A DNA stretch of 64,000 bases from Guyanagaster necrorhizus (lineage: Eukaryota > Basidiomycota > Agaricomycetes > Agaricales > Physalacriaceae). The stretch lies in NCBI RefSeq assembly GCF_019112545.1, contig NW_025064918.1:248001-312000 (forward strand). Direction: 5' to 3'. The position numbers and the translations under genes were made by a program. The notes beneath the pieces were generated by a model. It ran no database searches, was not told the origin of the DNA, and saw nothing but the letters and a program-made list of their open reading frames with translations. Shown here one piece after another: positions 1 to 10,199 of the stretch. Every line of letters begins with the position of its first letter. The stretch's first letter is position 1.

Positions 1-308
1 GCAAGACAACAGCCTTTGTGGAGAGCCTGGCAACAGCAGGGGTAACAGCTCTACAGCAGAACAATATCTTTTGTGAACATTTATTTATAGCATGATAACA
101 GAACAGTATTTAAGTAGCATAGCTCTCACTGTAATACCTCAGCTTCAAGCTAAAGTTTATTCTCTACCATCCTATCTTGAGTGACTTGCAAATGCCTTGA
201 CCACACACCTCTGTTAACACATCAGTGAACTCAGTCAGTCTAACCTGAAGTGTGAGGTTCTGAACTGTTTATCACGTGTTAATAGCCACATGGAGTTTGG
301 GCTTAACA
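1..308 (+). repeat. Gypsy LTR fragment (C-type), cut by the window edge
   Basis: The sequence is the reverse complement of much of the LTRs at 21965 and 29387 and ends in the family terminus GGGCTTAACA. It carries the conserved element AGCTTCAAGCTAA at 141-153 and a TATA-like TATTTAAG upstream of it. It lies in the opposite orientation to element C, and its left part is outside the window. Whether it is a solo LTR or the 3' LTR of an element cannot be told from here. Confidence 0.85.
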
Positions 309-370
309 CTTTGTGACTCATAAATCCATCATGTTGGTTATCTCTAGATGCTGAATTTGGTGAATGCACT

Positions 371-634
371 TTATTTTGTGCCCACTTGCCTAATCACCTC
401 CTGCCACTTGGCTTCCATCTTTATCCAGGCACTAACTAGTGGCTGTTTGATTTTAAGGTGTAGATATTTGGCATTAAAATGTCTTGCTGTCTTGGATTGA
501 TTTTCTCTATTAGCATGATACCAGTCAAGGATTTCAATGCACTGCTGCATGGTTGCAAGCTTTCTAAGCTGCTTGCTCATAGATGCTTCTTTTTCTTTTT
601 GCCTTGTGCTTTTCCAGTGCTGTATGTGAACCAA
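371..634 (-). pseudogene. CENP-B/Tigger-type N-terminal DNA-binding domain relic
   Basis: An 87-residue open frame contains IEILDWYHAN, then TARHFNA, then KIKQPLVSAWIK. This spacing is typical of the helix-turn-helix CENP-B N-terminal domain found in pogo/Tigger transposases and derived fungal proteins. The frame ends right after the domain. No second DNA-binding domain or DDE catalytic domain follows, because the gypsy LTR ends 60 bases further on at 308. I read it as a broken DNA-transposon or CENP-B-like gene that was target for later insertions. The assignment comes from motif recognition and not from a search. Bases 635-797, upstream on this strand, hold nothing I can identify. Confidence 0.5.
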
Positions 635-797
635 TCAACAGATAATGCTCAGCTGTGAGAGCATGGCTTTTTCCTCTTTGTCAATGGCTTTTTAAAAATT
701 TTTATCACTCTCAAGTCAATCATATGCATATCTCTAGTTTGTATCCCAATTCTTGAAAGCAGTGCTGACTCAAGCTTCTCAATGACAATGTCCTCAT

Positions 798-1180
798 TGT
801 TAGACCTGCTTAGCATGTGACTAGAACACATGATAAACTAGCATTGTATTGAGTTTGTACAGTTATGCTAGAGTCCACTTATTGTGTGATCTGATTTGAT
901 GCATTAAGGCCTAAGACAAGATAGACTCAAGAAGAGGAGAACAATAGAGATAAACTTCAGCTTGAAGCTGGAGTACTACAGCAAGAGCTATCCTACTTAT
1001 ATACATTTTACAAAAGATAAATATAATCCTCTGCTTGTTATGCATTTCTACACTATGATGTCATAGTTGTCTGGTCATTAAGGATGGGACAATGGGGTAT
1101 TATCCATTGATGAGGCATCCATCACACATTAAAGAATAATAGCAGAAGCTGTCTATTGTAGTCAAGTAACCCATAATTGA
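798..1180 (-). repeat. Element A 3' LTR, first part
   Basis: It starts TGTTAGACCTG, like the B LTR at 19986, and shares the stretch GATAAACTTCAGCTTGAAGC. The copia insertion interrupts it, and it resumes at 5453. Confidence 0.75.
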
Positions 1181-1185
1181 TAAGC

Positions 1186-1332
1186 CGTTGCAGAATGACA
1201 CAAGTACCTGATGTCAACCTTAGATAAGCATAGCCAGTTTTGTTCTGAGTTGACAGTCAATCACCCTTAAGTAATTGACCATCATACTCAGCCTGGCTGT
1301 TATTCACTATGCAAAATAACCTGCTTGCAACA
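1186..1332 (+). repeat. Copia 5' LTR
   Basis: It runs from CGTTGCAGAATGACACAAG (expected TGTTG start, first base changed) to TTGCAACA. It aligns with 5247-5447 but lacks about 50 bp of internal sequence present in the 3' copy. Confidence 0.75.
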
Positions 1333-1428
1333 GATTATAGGCCCTGCATTTTGAGACCTATTTTGAGTTTTTTTATCTTCATGTTTTGCTTGTGCCCTGC
1401 TATCTCTCTATCAGTCACTTCACTACTG

Positions 1429-1900
1429 CAATGATATCACCACATACATCATGCCATTCTTTGACACAATCAAAAAGGGCTTCAACAACCTAAATGCCTC
1501 CAATTATGGTGAGTGAAAAGAAAACATGTCAGCCCTACTCAAAACTCACCACAAGTGTCTTATCACCATTGGCTGTGACTCTGAACCAGAGTTTGCAGAC
1601 CCTGAGAAGCCAACATACCAGGAGAAGAAAGACTGGAAGGACTAGAAGGAGACTCAGATATTGGCTGCTGGCATGATCTATCTCTGCCTTGATGATCCAG
1701 AGAGGATGTGAGACACATTAAAGGTACACCATCAGCAAAGAAAACTGGCAACTTGACTTGTAGCTTATAACAGCCTCTTCAATCTCAAGAAGGAGACTGC
1801 TAGCCAAGCAAGTACTGATTTATTATCACCTGCTGTATCTCATTGGAATACTGATACAGGCACTTCTTGTCATATGACCTCTCACCAACAATGGTTCTGA
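1429..1900 (+). pseudogene. Copia gag relic
   Basis: Across stop codons the frame reads phrases such as FNNLNASNYGE, KENMSALLKTHHKCLITIG and AAGMIYLCLDDPE. These match the typical copia gag (UBN2/retrotran_gag) opening, where a short peptide region is followed by Y-x-x-W and LWxxxxG-type segments. The Trp expected after NYGE has become a stop (TGA). Gag would form the particle that packages the RNA. Only this N-terminal part is recognisable, and I could not find a clear CCHC knuckle downstream. Confidence 0.6.
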
Positions 1901-4900
1901 CTCTATGCTCTACATGTCATTCTCATTTGTCTTGCAAACAATTCAGTCATCTACTTAGCAGGGATTGAGTCAGTAGTACTAGAGCCAGAGATTCAGAGGG
2001 AGAAAGGCTCAGTGGTAAAACTTCTTGACACACTGTATGTATCGGCATTGAGAAGTAATCTCTTATCACCCTATCATCTCATGTGGAAAAAGGGATTCAA
2101 GATCTCAATTGCTGGATCAGATATCACTTTCAGCTAGAGTGAAAAGGTTCAATTTACTGCAACTGTAAACAAGAGCAATATCAGCTATGTAAATGCTACT
2201 ACACATTTATTCTTAAAATCAGCCACTATTGTTGCAAACTCAAGCTCCATAAGTATCTGCTGGATGGACAATACACTTTGGCATAGATGTTGCTGTCATC
2301 AAAACATGGACACTATATAGCATATGAATATAAAGCAGCTAGTAACTGGAATGAAGTGAGAGGAAGATCCTCCAACTGATCCTATCTGCACACCATGCCT
2401 TGCTGGCAAATAGTATCACCACAATATTCCTTATAGCCCCTCAGAGTGGAAGAAACACCTTCTTGAGCAAGTATACAATGATATCAAAGATCCAATGCCT
2501 GTTGCAACTCCAGAGGGCTATCACTACTGGATAATATTCATCTGCAGTGCATCTGACACTTGGGCTATTGCACCTCTGAAGTATAAAAGTGATATCTTCA
2601 ATGCATTTAAGCAGTTCAAAGCATATGCAGAGAATACCCATCCAGGACTTAAAATCATTGAGTTTCAGAAAGACAAAGATGGTGAATATATGGAAAAAGA
2701 GTTCATTGACTTCTGTGCTGAGCATGGGATCAAAAGACAACACACTGAACCTAATGAACTATGCTAGAATAGCACAGCAGAATAAGCCAATCATATGATC
2801 ACAGAAGCTATCACTGCTATGCTAAATGAGTCACATCTCCCACTATCATTTTGAAACCTCACTCTCCAAGTATTTATCCATATCTGAAATTGCATCCCCA
2901 CAGATTCTCTTTCAAACATAACACCCTTCACAGAATGGGACCCAGATCATCAAAAACCAGATATATCTCACTTTTGGGTGCTTGGATACCTTGCATATGT
3001 GCTGGTATGAAGGAAAAGACATTGAGCATTGGAGCCACACACTCAAAAATGTATCTTTGTTGGATACTCAGAGGGGGTAAAAGGCTGGCTATTCTGAAAC
3101 CCTTTTATGCAGCAGTTCATTATCTCCAGTCATACTGTATTTGATGAGTGTGTATTTCTTAGAAACTACAGAAATGTTATAAATTCCCTCAGTGATAATA
3201 CACCTCTCACAAACAGATATAACAGCACAGATGCTGCTATACTTGATGCAATGATGTCTCATCAAGAGAGAGAGAACATAACTACTGATAAGCCATCTCT
3301 GCTATCTGAGCAACTTTCATCATCACCATCCTTGCCATCTAGGCCAGCTCTATCTACTCTATCAGATATGCAAACATCTTCAGGATCACCTCTTACTCCA
3401 CTATCAAGCTTTCTGACATCTTCTACATCCTCTTCACCACTCTCATATTCTTGGACACACTTCAAGCCACAATATGACTCCAAAGGCCTTATAATTTCAT
3501 CTCCAAACACTGGATATGGTTTTTGCTATAAACATGCTGGCACCAATGTGATGAACTCATCAGACTCAGAAGAATCTGTTTCTGATCCTATTGATGAAAC
3601 CACTGCTGAACTGGAGCTTACTGAGACAGACATTGTTGCAGGAATGACTTTTATATTGTATGATGATAGCTATATCACATATACAGAAGCTCTCAAACTT
3701 GCATTTCAGACAGCAGTGGAGATGGCAAACGAAGCATCTGCATTCAATGATGAGCCAAAGACACTTGCAGAGGCAATGACTCAGCCAGAAGAGGAAAGTG
3801 AAAAATAGTATGAGGCAGCTCAGCAGAAATTAAATGCACTGCAGGAAAGTGGCACCTTTGAGCTCATGAAGCTCTCTCTAAGGCAAAAGGCCATAGATGA
3901 AAAGTGGGTCCTTAAAGTGAAGCATAATCCTGATGGATCTATTGAATACTACAAGACATACTATGTTGCAAAGAGTACTCACAGCAGCTAGATTTTGACT
4001 ACACTGAAACCTTTTCTCCTACTCCAAAATAAGCAGCCATCCAAACAGTCCTTGCTCTTGCTGCATCTGAGGATCTGGAGCTCTGGAGTGTGGACATCTC
4101 ATCAGTGTTTCTAAATGGTGATCTAAAAGAGGAGATATATCTTCAACAACTAGAGAGATTTGAGACAAAGAACAAGAGCTGGATATTTCATCTCTTCAAG
4201 TCCATTTATAGACTGAAGCAGGCTGGGCATGAATGGCACAAAAAGCTCCATAGCACTATGACCAAGATGGGCTTTGACAGAGTGCACTGTGAACACAGTG
4301 TATGGGTGTACAAGAGAGATGATGCTCAGATTATTGTCTCTGTGTTCATTGATGATGTAACAATTGCCACAAAGTCCATGAAGTCTGCACAATGTGTCAT
4401 TGATAACCTCAAGAAGCACTTCAAACTTTATGATTTAGGCTCAACTTCATTCCTTCTTGGTGTCAAAATACACAGAGACCATCTAAACTGAACACTCATA
4501 CTCTCTAGCTTGATGTCTCCTGCTACTCCAGAGGAATGGAAAACCATATAGCATATCTCATATCTCCAGATCTTTGGCTTTATAGCATACTTGGCCATCA
4601 CCACTCATCCTGACATAGCTTGTGCAGTCAGCATCCTATCATGGTTCAGTAAAAACCCTGGATTGAGGCATTGGGAGGCCTTGAAGCATCTCCTCAAATA
4701 CTTAAGAGAGACAATCAACCTAAAATTGACATATTCATCTGATGCTACAAACTCAGGGCTGTTTAAAATGTACACAGATGCAGATCATAGTAGAAACCCA
4801 GACAATAGGTGTTCAACCTCAGGATATGTTGTCAAGATGGGCACAGGCACAGTCAGCTGGATGAGCTGGCTACAATTTATAGTAACTTTATTGACCACAG

Positions 4901-5224
4901 AGGTTGAATATGTGGCTGCTGTCTCTGTTGGACAGGAAATTCTGTGGTTGTCAAATCTGTTCACAGAATTTGGTTTCCATCATCTGTCATTATCTTCACT
5001 GCTAATTGACAATCAGTCTGCTCTCTCTGTCACTCACAATTCTGATCATTATGGTCATATCAAACATCTCAACCTCTGCTTCTACTGGTTACAAGACAAG
5101 ATTGAGCAGAGACATATATATATTGAACATCTTCACACAGAAGACATCTGCTGACACCTTCACAAAAGCTTTGAGAAAGGAGAAGATGACTCACATGATC
5201 AAGCTGTTAGATCTTAAACTCTGA
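1901..5224 (+). pseudogene. Copia pol relic: integrase, reverse transcriptase, RNase H
   Basis: The pre-integrase zinc region is at about 2300-2430 (PPTDPICTPCLAGK). The integrase core is at 2441-2767, with HLLEQVYNDIK and a segment ending GIKRQHTEPNEL. A low-complexity Ser/Pro/Thr linker occupies about 3240-3500. The RVT_2 reverse transcriptase spans about 3810-4490 and has VDISSVFLNGDLKEEIY, YRLKQAGHEW and the catalytic FIDD at 4347-4358. The copia RNase H spans about 4570-5155, with YTDADHSRNPDNRCSTSGY and TTEVEYVAA. The last about 25 codons (TFTKAL...) need a frameshift and end at 5224. Several stops and frame changes separate these blocks, so no polyprotein can be made. Confidence 0.85.
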
Positions 5225-5246
5225 GAAGTATTGTGTCAAGGAAGAG

Positions 5247-5447
5247 TGTTGTGAGATGACACAAGTATCTGATGTCAACCTTAGATAAGCATAGACAGTT
5301 TTGTCATAAGTTGATGGTCAATCACCTTTAAGCAATTGACCATCATACTCAGATGAGTAGTAGTTATATATACCTCAGCTCTTAAGCAACTGATTATCAT
5401 ATTCAGCCTGGTTATTATTCACTGTACAAAATAACCTGCTTGTAATA
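5247..5447 (+). repeat. Copia 3' LTR
   Basis: It begins TGTTGTGAGATGACACAAG and ends TTGTAATA (an altered CAACA end). It is about 50 bp longer than the 5' copy because of an extra internal block containing TATATATACC. The TSD copy TAAGC follows directly. Confidence 0.75.
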
Positions 5448-5452
5448 TAAGC

Positions 5453-5533
5453 ATCTTAGATAAGATAAGTGCTCTGATAAGATAAGATAAAATAAGTAAG
5501 ATAAGAGACAAGATAAATGGAAAAATTATAATA
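5453..5533 (-). repeat. Element A 3' LTR, second part, with GATAA repeats
   Basis: This is the remainder of the LTR begun at 798. It ends AAAATTATAATA where the family has AAAATCGTAACA. Most of it is a run of GATAA/GATAAG units that is absent from the sister LTRs at this position. Confidence 0.65.
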
Positions 5534-5569
5534 TTACTTTTCTGTTAAGACTATCATCCCAATGGCTCA

Positions 5570-8500
5570 ATTAAGAGAGAGTTCATAATTATAAATAGCA
5601 TCTGTAGCATTCATGTTACATTTGCTGATCCACTGGTTGGATTCAGGCCTATAATCCTTCCACTTGATGAAGTATTCAATGACAGTGTTGAGGCCAAGGG
5701 CCTGGCAGCTATAGGTTTTGTAAATGCAGTGATTGAGTATTTGCTCAATTTTGTATTATTCTTTATCATCAATCAGAACTAGTTCAGAGGTTGGAGAGGC
5801 TTTCTGATTAGAGAATATGAGTAGTGTGTATGGAGAAAGTAGGGATTTGTTAAAAACTGAGTGGACCTTTTAGATAGTCAGGAGCATCAGTCAGTAGGCA
5901 GAGGTGCTGATCTTCTTTGTGATGAGGAAAGGTCTGGTCTGCTTGTTGGCTAGTTTCTTCTTTGGGTGAGAGAGATAAAGGTTGGTTGTATCCAACCATA
6001 CATGATTGCTGACCTTATATTGGATGGTAGGGCAGTGGGTCTTATTATACTAGTGTTTCATTGTAGCAGCCACTTTTTTAAGGGTGGACTCAGTCTTGTC
6101 ATGGATTTTGGCTATTTGATCCATAAACAAAGTAAAAGCAGGAGTCATAGTGGATCAGCAGGTTGAACTGGTGATATGAGGGTGCCATATGTAGTTGATG
6201 AGGAACAGCATCTTGACAGTTGCTGAGTGGATGCAGTTGTTATGTTGAAAGGCCATGAGTGGTAGTCAATCAGCTCAATCATCTTGTCAATGATTGATGA
6301 ATATTCAAAGGTACTTTTTGATCTCTTGGTTGACTCATTCTGTCTACCCATCTGTCTGTGGATGATAAGCAGTCAAGATATTGCTTTGGATCTGGAGAAG
6401 ATGGTACAAGTCCATCATGAACTTGAAGATGAACTGTGAGCCTCAGTCAGAAATCACCACTTATGGCATGCCATATTTGGCCTACACTTCATCATATAAG
6501 ATCTTTGCCCACCCTTCTGATGATAGTTCTGTCAAACATGACTGGAATAATTGCCTTCAAAAAGCAATTGACTATGATGATGATGGCATCATAGCCTTAG
6601 CACTCTAGTAGGCCAATGACCATATTCACAGAGATGTGCATCCATGGAGTGTTCAGTATCTCATTCAGATGTAGCAGAGCTGCCCTCACTCAGATACTTG
6701 ATTTGGTGTATTGGCAGATCTCACAGACTTTTATATACTTCTCCATGTCTTCTTTCAGCTTTGGCCATCAGTATTCTTGCAATACTAGCTTTGCAGTTTT
6801 CACTATTCTGAGATGTCCTACTATAATGTGGTCATAAGATCAGGTGATAATCTCTCCTCAAAGGGTATGGCCCTGAGGCACATAGATCTGACCATTGTAG
6901 TAAATCAGATCTCTCTCTTTGGTCATCCCTCAATTGTGATTGATAGAAGAGACTATCTTCTGATTTTATAGCTCAGTGCATTGGGTAGTGCTCTTGATGC
7001 ACTCATGTGTCACCTCTTCTGTTGGCATAATCATTGCTCTAAAGTGCTCTGCTTTGAGCACTACCATCTCTCTATTGTTGTCTTTTCTCTGGTCATGGTC
7101 TGTGCATCTACTCAATAGGTCTGCTTTCTTGTTTGTAGTCTCCACCTTATGTTGGAGCAGAATGTCATATTCCACCAGCTCAGTGACCCAGCAGGCCTGT
7201 TGCCAGTTCAACTTCTGTGGGAGTTGAAAGTACTAGAGGTTTTGATGATCAGTCCAAATCTCAAATTTCTGGATCACACCTATCAGATAGTGTCTCCACT
7301 TGGCCAGAGTGAGCATGATTATGAGGAGCTCTTTGTCATAGATCTTATAGTTCCTCTCTATAGTTATGAGAGCCTTAGAGAGAAATATGATTGGTCACTA
7401 TTTATCTTCTTGCTCCTGCAAGAGTATGGCTCCAATCACTCTATTGCTTGAGTCAGCTTTCACCTAGAACTTCCTCTCTTTTGTTGGAATGGCTAGTATC
7501 ACATCCTCTGCTAACTGCCTCTTTAGTTGTTGAAAGGTGTCTTCCTGTGCTATCCTCCAGATCCACAGGGCATTTCCCATCAGCTGCATTATAGGTCAGA
7601 TGATATAGCTGTAGTCTTTGATAAACCACTGGTAGAAGTTTGTGAACCTCAGGAATGACTGAAGTTCCTTCTTCTTGATGGAGGTTGGCCACTCTATTAT
7701 GCCTTGCACCTTGATCAGATCCATGCAGATGCTTCCCTCACTGATGATGACTCCTAGATACTCTATTTCTAATGTCTTAAATTCACACTTTTTCACTTTG
7801 AGGAATAGTTTGTGCTTTCTCATCAGTGTGAGGACCTGTTGAATGAGGCAGTGATGTTCTCCTTGGTTGCTGGACATAATCAGAATATCATTGAGATAGA
7901 TGGTGATCTTTCCAGTAGCAATAGAATCTTTGAAGATGTTGTTCATCATCTACTGAAAGATCACAGGCAAGTTGGTGAGTCCAAAAAACATCATTATTGG
8001 TTTGAAGAGCTCTCTGTTGATCTGAAAGGCTGTCTTCCACTCATCCTCTCTTTTATCAGCACATTGTTGTATCTCCAGTGCACATCAAGCTTGGTATAAT
8101 ACCAGGTGCTATATAGCTTGTCTATTAGTTCTGAAATTAGCACTAAGAGATAGCAATTCTTGATCATCATCTCATTAAGCTTCTAGTAATCTTAGACTGG
8201 CCACAATTTGCTGTCCTTCTCCACAAAGAAGAATGGAAATACCATTGGTGACTTGGAGGGTTGAATACATCCACTGGATAAGTTCTCATCTAAAAACTTG
8301 TTAAGTTCCTGTTGTTTCTGATGCCTGAGGGGATATACCTTACAATTGAGATTGGCATTGGCATTGGGAATCAACTTGATCACATGATTCTAGAGCTTAG
8401 GATCTAGGAGCTCATCAAAGTTTTCCTTGTTGAAGAGATCTCAAAAGTCCCATGCTTACTCCAATACTATTTTTTCAAACATCTTGGCTTTCTTTTTCTC

Positions 8501-9075
8501 ATTGGCTTTTGCTGCCAAGTCATTCATGTGATGCATGGCCTGAACATGAATAGCCTGTTCCATACTGATGGCAAGGATAGTTTCTCCTTCCTCCATCTCT
8601 TTGTCCTACTTGTTGTCCTCATCCTCATCTGGTAGTATGAAAGATGTCTTTCAACAATAGTATTATGTGAAGGTGATCTGGCCTATTTTCCAATTGATGA
8701 GTGGATTGTGCTGTATTAGCCAATCATGGCCAAGGAAAATCTCCTTCAACTCTAAATCAGTGACAGTCAGATTGATGCATTCAGCATAGTCTTCAATCAC
8801 CATTCATAATTTGATGAACTCTGTGATCAATCTGGCTTGGTTTCAAGTTTTGCCAGCATTGTATACTGGAATAGGAGCTGTAGTGGCCCTAATAGGAAGA
8901 TTGTGCTTGGTGACAAAAGCATGATTAATCAAACTTCTGATGCAACCACTGTTGATCAGAGCTGAAACCATATGCATGATTTGATTGGTCAGTGTCTTGA
9001 TCTGGATCTTAGTGATAAGATCCTTGCCAGTCATCTTTTGTTGCTGGATATACCTCTGGGGTTATCTAAGTTTAT
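5570..9075 (-). pseudogene. Element A pol relic (PR-RT-RH-IN-chromodomain)
   Basis: Read on the minus strand, the protease region is at 8843-9034 (ALINSGCIRSLINHAFV, where the young copy has ALIDSGCTG, so the catalytic Asp is Asn). Reverse transcriptase is at about 7600-8450 and keeps YLNDILIMS in place of YLDDILIMS. RNase H is at about 6970-7590, integrase at about 6000-6960 and the chromodomain remnant at about 5570-5770. Frames are broken repeatedly. The order matches intact pol at 60393-64000. Product and function are inferred from that copy; this one is dead. Confidence 0.8.
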
Positions 9076-9239
9076 CTAACCATTCCAGCACTCTGTTCCT
9101 TTCAATATTTTATATTTCTTCTATCATCTTGTTGATCACCTCTTCTACTCATACTTTGTATACCCAGTTCTTGAGTACTACCTTTGCTTCTTCTTCTGAC
9201 TTGCCATCACAAATAGCATGCTAGGCCTACTGGGTGTTG

Positions 9240-9663
9240 AATGGCTTGAGCCACTTGATGGAGATCTCTCCTCTTGTTTAGCCTATAGACATTTGAGTTT
9301 CTTTTTTAGGCAATTCCTTCAGTGTGTTCAGAATAACAGGAGTGGGTATATTCAAATGCATGTGTAAACAAGTAGTATCTACAGAGCTATCATAAGTCTG
9401 ATCACTAGTATCTAAAGACATACAATGAAGTTCTTTGGCCAACTGAGTGAAATCACTCACTTGTCAGCTCTATTTTTTACTTTCTCAATCTTTGTGTCCT
9501 TGCTATTTTATTTTATAATATCTGTTTCCTTCTGTAATTCCACAATCTGTGTTCTGATTTCCTCTCTCATGCATTTCTTCTTTAGACAGTTCTTCAACAT
9601 GTGGCCTTTCTCACTGCAGTTGAAGCATTTGTATTTTTTCTTCAGCCAGTTGATGTCTATTAG
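9240..9663 (-). pseudogene. Element A gag relic, nucleocapsid half
   Basis: The frame contains an intact-looking CCHC zinc knuckle, CFNCSEKGHMLKNC, at about 9585-9627, preceded by IDINWLKKKYK. The reading frame is cut at 9663 by insertion of element N. Across the insertion it continues without shift at 17668 once a single TSD copy is counted. This part of gag would bind RNA in the particle. Confidence 0.8.
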
Positions 9664-10141
9664 TGTTATGATTTTTCCACTTTTATTCTTTTCTTTCACA
9701 GTATTAACCCCTATTTGTGCTTAGTCAGAGCACCTAACCCAGTGCTTAGGATCATGGGACAACACTAGAACCATAGAGATGTTTTGATCAGCATAGCCAT
9801 CAACAATCTGAAATGTGAGCAATGCTCTGACACAAGACAATTGGCCTATTGTAGATAACCACAGCATCCTAGGACAATGAGCACTATAGCACAGACACTT
9901 ACAATTAGCTATACTATATTTATCTAAGAGACAAATAGTATATAAGTAGTGTAGCTAGCAGCTTGTATCCCTAGTCTTGAACTATCCTTTATTCTACTGC
10001 TTTACCTTGAGTCAACTACTTGCTTTGACCTTGGGATATAACAACTACAAACACATCAAGTGGACTTAAGCATGATTGTATGAACATGATACAGCACTTA
10101 TTTACCACATGTCTTAGTTCATATGTCACTTGGGCCTAACA
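9664..10141 (+). repeat. Element N 5' LTR
   Basis: It runs TGTTATGATTTTTCC to GGGCCTAACA. A TATA-like GTATATAAG lies near 9930, followed about 35 nt later by the AGTCTTGAACTA segment (9973-9984), which is complementary to the primer site. It is preceded by the TSD ATTAG. Confidence 0.93.
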
Positions 10142-10155
10142 ATTAGTTTGAGACT
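9973..10155 (+). promoter_or_regulatory. Element N self-primer pair (R-region segment and PBS)
   Basis: AGTCTTGAACTA at 9973-9984 lies just after the presumed transcription start. TAGTTTGAGACT at 10144-10155 lies directly after the LTR. If the central CpG is restored in both (AGTCTCGAACTA and TAGTTCGAGACT), they are exact reverse complements over 12 nt. No TGG, the complement of a tRNA CCA end, is present. The position fits Tf1-type priming, where the mRNA 5' end folds back to prime its own reverse transcription. Confidence 0.7.
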
Positions 10156-10199
10156 CCTACTTCCCTTTTTTTATGTCTATCATGAGTGAGAGAAACTGA

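Larger units (their letters stand above)
1186..5447 (+). mobile_element. Ty1/copia retrotransposon, degenerate, inside the element A LTR
   Basis: A 4.3 kb element has related LTRs at both ends and a perfect 5-bp TSD TAAGC at 1181-1185 and 5448-5452. Domain order is gag, protease region, integrase, reverse transcriptase, RNase H, which defines copia as opposed to gypsy. Stops and frameshifts interrupt every domain, several of them Trp codons turned into TGA or TAG. It is younger than element A, whose LTR it splits, but it is no longer functional. Confidence 0.88.
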
